From contig CP136068.1 in assembly GCA_032622095.1 (NCBI GenBank), positions 136,781,989 through 136,845,988 of the forward strand: 64,000 nucleotides of DNA, read 5' to 3'. The position numbers were made by a program, and so were the translations under genes. The DNA is from Siphonodentalium dalli. Taxonomy: Eukaryota > Mollusca > Scaphopoda > Gadilida > Siphonodentaliidae. Numbering within the stretch: the stretch's first letter is position 1; every line of letters begins with the position of its first letter. The notes under the pieces were generated by a model. That model worked only from the letters and a program-made list of their open reading frames with translations. It had not been told where the DNA came from and did no database searches. Below are positions 58,346 to 64,000 of this stretch, in pieces.

Positions 58346-59856
58346 GTGATCCGTTGGCAAAAACGCAGGTCTATTATGGCCATGGATGTGAAATCTGTTC
58401 AGTTCACTCCCAAATTGACTGTGACATTCGACAAAGAGAAGGAACGCATAAGGCGAATTTCGCATGGTGATATATTGGAAGCTATTAATCATCTAGTGGA
58501 CCGCGGTGTTGTAAAAGGTGTGCAGATTACTAGGACCCAAGTTCTGATAACTGTAAGTACAGCTGGTGCCAAAGATGAACTACTCGAACATGGCTTAAAA
58601 CTTGAGAGAAGAACTATTAGACTTAACGATATGTCTCAGACTTATACTTTCGTCACAATCAGACAGGCTCCGATCGAGTTTGGTGATTCATATATTATAG
58701 AGGCCCTTTCTAAGTATGGCAAGGTCGTTGACGGCAGTTTCAAAAGGGGGACTGTTCGAGGATGGCCTGATTTCGAATCCGGGACTCGATTCTGCTAGAT
58801 TGACAAATGTACATATCTACCCAGTGAACTGAAAATTGGTGAGATTGAAATAAAACTGTCTTCCGACCGAACACTGATCAAATGCAGATCGTGCAACGAC
58901 TCACACTACCCTAATCAAAGGTGTCAGCTGAGTAGAGACCGCAATAAGCCACCCTGCGGGCGGTGCTTACGTGATACTCACTCATCAGTGGAATGTACTC
59001 AGCCCTTTGTTTGTAGAGCCTGTCTGAAACCTGGACACCGACAAGCAATCTGTCCAAACAAAGACAAGCAACCAATCAACGATGGTGACAACGAACAGGC
59101 CGACAAAGACAATGTAATCAAAAATTCTAGTTCTGACGGACCGACAGTTATAGTCGAAGAGAGTGAACCGCCATCTAAAAACGAGAGGAAACTAAAGCCA
59201 GTCGTATATACCGCTAATTCGAAGGACATCACGAGGATTCGTTCCATTATATTCGGTGCCAGCAACTGCAGGGCACTGCCGGTCAACGACCCAGAAATGA
59301 TGATAGTACAGGCCTCTGGAGCTAAATTCACCGACATAGGCTTATTGATCGATGAGGCATTTAAACGCAACGTTGTGCAGCCCGACACAGTTGATTCTGT
59401 TGCAGTTCACCTTGGGACCAATGATATTTCATATTTTAACCACCGTCTCAGCAGAATAACCGTTAATATATCAAACAGCATAGAGGAACTGTCAAGCAAC
59501 TTCCCAGAAGCAGCGTTTAGTCTCTGCAGTGTTCCGCCTAGGAAAGGGAGAGGGTGCGCATACAGGACTATAACAAGACGGCAGCGGATGTAAATGCATT
59601 CATCAGTGAAATTTGTGCAAGCCGTACCAACCTAAACTTTATTGACAATGACGTCATCTTCAAAAGTGTGGAGACTGGAAACGTTGTGAGACCCCTGTTC
59701 GATACCAAGGACACTTCCGGTGTACACCTGAGTCCTGAGAGAAAAGATAAACTTGTAAGGCGTATCGTGGAGACAACAGCGTCGGATCGTAGGAAGCGGC
59801 GCCTGAGTGAAGCAGACATTGTCCCTGAGAAAAAAGCTCTAAAATTTGATGATTGA
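58346..59856 (+). pseudogene. LINE-C ORF1: RRM-like, zinc knuckles, SGNH-hydrolase-like domain
   Basis: ORF1 proteins coat the element's RNA. An RRM-like N-terminal part has TFVTIRQAPIEFGDSYIIEA then LSKYGKVVDG. Three zinc knuckles follow: CRSCNDSHYPNQRC, CGRCLRDTHSSVEC and CRACLKPGHRQAIC. A charged linker leads to an SGNH/GDSL-esterase-like domain: FGASN (Ser at about 59261), HLGTND (59411-59428) and GVHLSPE (His at about 59725). Such an esterase domain is known in ORF1 of CR1-like LINEs. Defects: an in-frame TAG at 58796-58798 between the RRM-like part and the knuckles, and a one-base frameshift near 59555. The reading frame is otherwise well kept, so the copy is young. The first ATG could be 58346 or the later 58379. 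Confidence 0.85.
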
Positions 59857-59913
59857 CGTGTTCATGTCCACCCACATTCAATTGTTGATTATTCAAATTT
59901 TAACTCACAAGCA

Positions 59914-60942
59914 ATGAGCGTACCCTTTGATGAGTATTGTATGCGAAATTTAGATACAATTATAGCGGGCTCATTGCTGGGAGGAACGCCCAAGAGCACT
60001 GTTTATTCAAATAACGAGTCAATTCCGATTTTTAACTTACGTGGCAATTATATGCCGACTGACGTCGCCGCCGGTCAGTGGTACATTAGATTGTACGAAT
60101 TTCAAGATATGTATACTATACCGCCTAATTATGTAAAATGTCGCAAACAACTCTCTAGCTATTCCAGCATATACCGAAAACATTTAATTACCAAACAGCA
60201 CGATGGTTACGACCAATTCATGAGCTATAATGATAATGAAAGGCATGACCATTCAATGGTTAATTGGAGTGATTCGACCACCGCGTACAGTCGGAACAAT
60301 AGAAGTACACATTCGGCTTGTGCCCCACACAATAAGCATAGTTCAGTTACAGATATTGATGATTGTTTTATGATTGATGATATTGACATTGTTGATTGCT
60401 TTATTGCCGATTGTGATATACCCATTTCTGAATATTTGAATATCGATTATGATACGGATTCAAACGAGTGCAGTGATCTACATTCTGAGATGAACGAACT
60501 TTTCTGTATCACCGCTTCCCCCGAGTGTCATCCTATGGGAAATAACTCGGGGGAAAGCGGCAATGCCGAAAACAATTTATATGAACCCCTGAATCCGAAA
60601 TCAGATGAACACCACTCGTCAGGGTCAGGTCATTCAACAGAGAAATTACGAATTTTAGCACTGAACGTGTGTGGGTTGGAAAAGCGACTTCGATATCCAG
60701 ATTTTGTCCAAATGTTAGATGAATACGACATATTATGCTTGTCAGAAACTAAAGCCTTTAAGGAAGATGAATTAGACATTCCAAATTTTGACATCCGTGT
60801 CTCGAGAGGCAAGAAGATTGGTTCAGGGAAACGGTGCGGTGGTATTCTCTTGGCTTCTAGATCGTCACTAAATTGCGATATATCTATTGTCGACTCTGAA
60901 TGCTCTAATGTTGTGTGGGCGAGATTAATTATCAATTCACAC
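59914..60942 (+). pseudogene. LINE-C ORF2, N-terminal region and first half of AP-endonuclease
   Basis: Starts MSVPFDEYCMRNLD, 57 bases after the ORF1 stop. About 240 residues of polar, Asp/Ser-rich sequence (DIDDCFMIDDIDIVDCFIAD) precede the endonuclease, which opens with LRILALNVCGLEKRL (catalytic Asn) and DILCLSETKAF (catalytic Glu), then GGILLASRSS. The frame is intact up to the target duplication at 60935-60942. After the foldback it resumes exactly in frame at 63612, showing the insertion came after the frame was made and is probably recent. Confidence 0.85.
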
Positions 60943-60960
60943 GGGTCCTACTAAAACCCG

Positions 60961-61012
60961 ACCGCACCCGACCGCACCCGACCGCACCCGACCGGACCCG
61001 ACCGCACCCGAC
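60961..61012 (+). repeat. 10-bp subterminal tandem repeats
   Basis: Five units of ACCGCACCCG/ACCGGACCCG at the left end; about three or four mirrored units at 63560-63597. Confidence 0.95.
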
Positions 61013-62182
61013 CGGACCGCCCCAGGAGTCCGAGCGAGATGGGGTTTGCACTATCGTGTAGAATGGACCCGAATGTACCAAAGTTCCAATCCCCAAGTCG
61101 ATAGCTCGAGCGGACACGGCACTGTTAACCCCTGAATGGCGGCAGTTTCCGCCAGGTACGGGAAATCCAAAAAGGCGCCGACCGCACCTCCCCTGACTGC
61201 CTGACCACGGAAATGGACATTATATCATGAAGTGAATACCCATATGCATCCATGGGCGATCGGACAATTCGCTAGCTGCAGCGGAAGTGTATAAATTAAC
61301 CCATGCGCTGCTGCCGAATTCGCTATAAATGTACGCAAAAACGCCGAAATTAACACCCGCCGACCGGACCGCCCCTAGGGGTCCGAGCGAGATAGGGTTT
61401 GCACTATCGTGTAGAATGAACCCGAATGTACCAAAGTTCCAATCCCCAAGTCGATAGCTCGAGCGGTTACGGCACTGTTAACCCCTGACTGGCGGCCGTT
61501 TCCGCCAGGTACGTGAAATCCAAAAAGGCGCCGACCGCACCTCCCCTGACTGCCTGACCACGGAAATGGACATTATATCATGAAGTGAATACCCATATGC
61601 ATCCATGGGCGATCGGACAAGTCGCTAGCTGCAGCGGAAGTGAATAAATTAACCCATACGCTGCTGCCGAATTCGCTATAAATGTACGCAAAAACGCCGA
61701 AATTAACACCCGCCGACCGGACCACCCCTAGGGGTCCGAGCGAGCGGGGTTTGCACTGTCGTGTAGAATGGACCCGAATGTACCAAAGTTCCAATCCCCA
61801 AGTCGATAGCTCGAGCGAACACGGCACTGTTAACCCCTGACTGGCGGCCGTTTCCGCCAAGTACGGGAAATCCAAAAAGGCGCCGACCGCACCTCCCCTG
61901 ACTGCCTGACCACGGAAATGGACATTATATCATGAAGTGAATACCCATATGCATCCATGGGCGATCGGACAAGTCGCTAGCTGCAGCGGAAGTGAATAAA
62001 TTAACCCATACGTTGCTGCCGAATTGGCTATAAATGTACGCAAAAACGCCGAAATTAACACCCTCCAACCGGACCGCCCCTAGGGGTGTGAGCAAGATGG
62101 GGTTTGCACTATCGTGTAGAATGGACCCGAATGTACCAAAGTTCCAATCCCCAAGTCGATAGCACGAGCGGACACGGCACTG
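61009..62182 (+). repeat. left arm: 3 full 352-bp units plus a partial
   Basis: Unit starts at 61009, 61361, 61714 and 62066. Each has GACCGGACCGCCCCTAGGGG, TTGCACTATCGTGTAGAATG, CCAATCCCCAAGTCGATAGC, CACTGTTAACCCCTGACTGG, ACATTATATCATGAAGTGAA and GTACGCAAAAACGCCGAAAT. Units differ by few substitutions. The last is cut at its TTAA by the central MITE. Confidence 0.95.
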
Positions 62183-62645
62183 TTAAAGACACGGTTGGCC
62201 TTGGTGGTGGGTATCCTGTGAAAATATATCAACCCGTTAAAAACCGCCACAAACAGAAAGAACGTCAAAATGTAGATAGACTTTGTCCGTATACAAATAA
62301 GAAATATCGCATAAACAGTATGTTATGGTCATATGTTTGACCAGTGTTATCTAAACAAAAGCATAAAAAATTACTTTTCTGGTGTTTGTTTATATTATGA
62401 TGGTAAACATAAAGAGCGTTCTTTGTTTGTGAATACTTGATATGGAACTAATAAAGAGCGTTTGTGTCATTTGTGTGTGATTAGCCAGTAGCATTATGCT
62501 GTCTTCTGTAACACAATCACAATAACATGCTGTTTACGCGATGGTCATGGTATGAACGGAACTGTATGCGTTTTAATGTTTTTCTGTTACGGTGTTTGGA
62601 ACAAATATGAATATTATCGACAATTAAGGCCGCACTTGCCTTTAA
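62183..62645 (-). mobile_element. ~460 bp TTAA MITE, copy 3 of 3, at the dyad centre
   Basis: TTAA at 62183-62186 and 62642-62645, with interior equal to the reverse complement of 11197-11698 (CGTCAAAATGTAGATAGACT; AAACATAAAGAGCGTTCTTT). The left TTAA is part of the 352-bp unit's own CACTGTTAACCCC. The right arm continues for 37 more unit bases before its TTAA, so the junctions are asymmetric. Confidence 0.9.
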
Positions 62646-63565
62646 CCCGTACCTGGCGGAAACGGCCGCCAGTCAGGGGTTAACAGTGCCGTGTCCGCTC
62701 GAGCTATCGACTTGGGGATTGGAACTTTGGTACATTCGGATCCATTCTACACGATAGTGCAAACCCCATCCCGCTCGGACCCCTAGGGGCGGTCCGGTCG
62801 GCTGGTGTTAATTTCGGCGTTTTTGCGTACATTTATAGCGAATTTGGCAGCAGCGTATGGGTCAATGTATTCACTTCCGCTGCAGCTAGCGACTTGTCCG
62901 ATCGCCCATGGATGCATATGGGTATTCACTTCATGATATAATGTCCATTTCCGTGGTCATGAAGTCAGGGGAGGTGCGGTCGGCGCCTTTTTGGATTTCC
63001 CGTACCTGGCGGAAACGGCCGCCAGTCACGTGTTAACAGTGTCGTGTCCGCTCGAGCTATCGACTTGGGGATTGGAACTTTGGTACATTCGGGTCCATTC
63101 TACACGATAGTGCAAACCCCATCTCGCTCGGACCCCTAGGGGCGGTCCGGTCGGCGGGTGTTAATTTCGGCGTTTTTGCGTACATTTATAGCGAATTTGG
63201 CAGCAGCGTATGGGTCAATGTATTCACTTCCGCTGCAGCTAGCGACTTGTCCGATCGCCCATGGATGCATATGGGTATTCACTTCATGATATAATGTCCA
63301 TTTCCGTGGTCAGGCAGTCAGGGGATGTGCGGTCGGCGCATTTTTGGATTTCCCGTACCTGGCGGAAACGGCCGCCAGTCAGGGGTTAACAGTGCCGTGT
63401 CCGCTCGAGCTATCGACTTGGGGATTGGAACTTTGGTACATTCGGGTCCATTCTACACGATGGTGCAAACCCCATCTCGCTCGGACCCCTAGGGGCGGTC
63501 CGGTCGGCGGGTGTTAATTTCGGCGTTTTTGCGTACATTTATAGCCCCTAGGGGCGGTCCGGTCG
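62646..63565 (-). repeat. right arm: 2 full 352-bp units plus two partials, inverted
   Basis: Unit ends (GGTCCGGTCGG) at about 62801, 63154, 63507 and 63565; the last unit is only ~58 bases. The order of landmarks is the mirror of the left arm. The right arm has one unit fewer than the left, as expected from unequal exchange. Confidence 0.95.
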
Positions 63566-63611
63566 GGTGCGGTCGGGTCCGGTCGGGTGCGGTCGGGTTT
63601 TAGTAGGACCG

Positions 63612-64000
63612 ATTCACACACTAGTTTGCTCATTGGGTCGGTGTATGTACCACCGTCCGGTACTAGATACGCAAACGATGATTGGGGTACTCAGTTGGAA
63701 AACGAAGTTCGTCGGGTGAGAACAGATTCAGATGCCGTTATACTAGCGGGCGATTTTAACGCACGGACAAAGACATTGGACGACGTTTTCGACCATATGA
63801 CGTGGATGCACTAGGGCACTTGTTTGAATCAATGAATTCGGAGTCACTGTTAGATTGCATTCTCGATTGTTCTACGGCGAGCGGTGATCCTAACGGTGAC
63901 TTAACTATGAGGTGTTCGCAAGACTTGGGGAAAACCCACTAGCTACGGTTACAAATTGATCGCGTTATGCATGAGCACTAATATATACATTCTAAATGGT
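63612..64000 (+). pseudogene. LINE-C ORF2, AP-endonuclease continued (partial, off the window end)
   Basis: Resumes with TSLLIGSVYVPPSGTRYAND, then SDAVILAGDFNARTKTLDDV (the GDFN catalytic block). Frameshifts near 63795 and 63940 follow; between and after them the shifted frames read VDALGHLFESMNSESLLDCI and SYGYKLIALCMSTNIYILNG, both normal endonuclease sequence. The polymerase would lie beyond 64000. These frameshifts are independent of the foldback insertion. Confidence 0.85.

Larger units (their letters stand above)
60943..63611. mobile_element. 2.67 kb foldback element with 352-bp repeat arms and 8-bp target duplication
   Basis: ATTCACAC flanks the element on both sides (60935-60942 and 63612-63619). 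The termini GGGTCCTACTAAAACCCG and CGGGTTTTAGTAGGACCG are mirror images except for the outermost base. Next come 10-bp repeats ACCGCACCCG, then tandem 352-bp units in mirror orientation in the two arms, and a TTAA MITE at the centre. The arms are GC- and CpG-rich against an AT-rich background. No transposase is present. An 8-bp duplication fits hAT, P or related superfamilies; long internally repetitive arms recall Foldback and Galileo elements (inference). Confidence 0.92.
58200..64000 (+). mobile_element. third non-LTR retrotransposon, LINE-C (CR1-like, with SGNH ORF1), runs off the window
   Basis: ORF1 (58346-59856) and ORF2 (from 59914) are in the order usual for CR1-like elements, and ORF2 continues past position 64000. 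ORF1 has one in-frame TAG and one frameshift. ORF2's endonuclease is interrupted by the 60943-63611 foldback element and has further frameshifts after 63780. The element lies directly downstream of the GCNT stop codon, so it may be within that gene's 3' untranslated region or just beyond. The start near 58200 is approximate. Confidence 0.85.

Noticed and set aside
61573-62340. Open frames in the foldback arms and central MITE
   Set aside because: They repeat with the 352-bp units or match MITE sequence and have no known motif.

Overview
The window is eukaryotic, most likely from an invertebrate animal. It is AT-rich, has no operons and almost no long open frames. It carries non-LTR retrotransposons of animal type (CR1/L2-like), a spliced glycosyltransferase exon, and many short inverted-repeat elements. 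Nothing seen fixes the phylum; a marine invertebrate (lophotrochozoan or invertebrate deuterostome) would fit the repeat types. Only one host coding segment is recognised with confidence: the terminal exon of a core-2/I-branching beta-1,6-N-acetylglucosaminyltransferase (GCNT family) at 57841-58187 (+).

Layout. 1-3.4 kb: unique-looking AT-rich DNA with one weak first-exon candidate near 0.95 kb. 3.4-8.9 kb: a 5.5 kb inverted-repeat element whose ~0.9-1.0 kb arms enclose a LINE C-terminal fragment and a satellite of ~190 bp units. 9.1-12.8 kb: MITEs bounded by TTAA and a ~550 bp tandem duplication. 14.8-21.6 kb: a very large, degraded inverted-repeat structure. 22.5-27 kb: MITEs, a 75-bp in-frame tandem repeat, a 20-bp satellite, a tRNA-derived SINE and a hairpin element. 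27.5-32.5 kb: a LINE fragment, then a 4.34 kb transposon with perfect 12-bp termini and a 6-bp target duplication that contains broken C2H2 zinc-finger coding pieces. 33.5-37.4 kb: a composite repeat inserted into a hairpin repeat. 38.2-41.7 kb (-): a CR1/L2-like LINE whose ORF2 begins with a 2A-type motif. 43.5-48.5 kb: hairpin repeats and a second, interrupted LINE (-). 52.6-54.7 kb: a 24-bp array and a second copy of the 36-37 kb repeat. 57.8-58.2 kb: the GCNT exon. 58.3-64.0 kb (+): a LINE whose ORF1 has zinc knuckles and an SGNH-hydrolase-like domain, and whose ORF2 endonuclease is split by a 2.67 kb foldback element with an 8-bp target duplication.

The main biological theme is transposon architecture. 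At least three unrelated inverted-repeat elements (3.4-8.9, 28.2-32.5 and 60.9-63.6 kb), and probably a fourth (14.8-21.6 kb), carry internally tandem-repeated DNA. A separate family is built from hairpins arranged as inverted pairs. Insertions are nested: a TTAA MITE lies at the dyad centre of a foldback, which lies in a LINE, which lies directly downstream of the GCNT stop codon. All LINE copies carry stops, frameshifts or insertions and look inactive.
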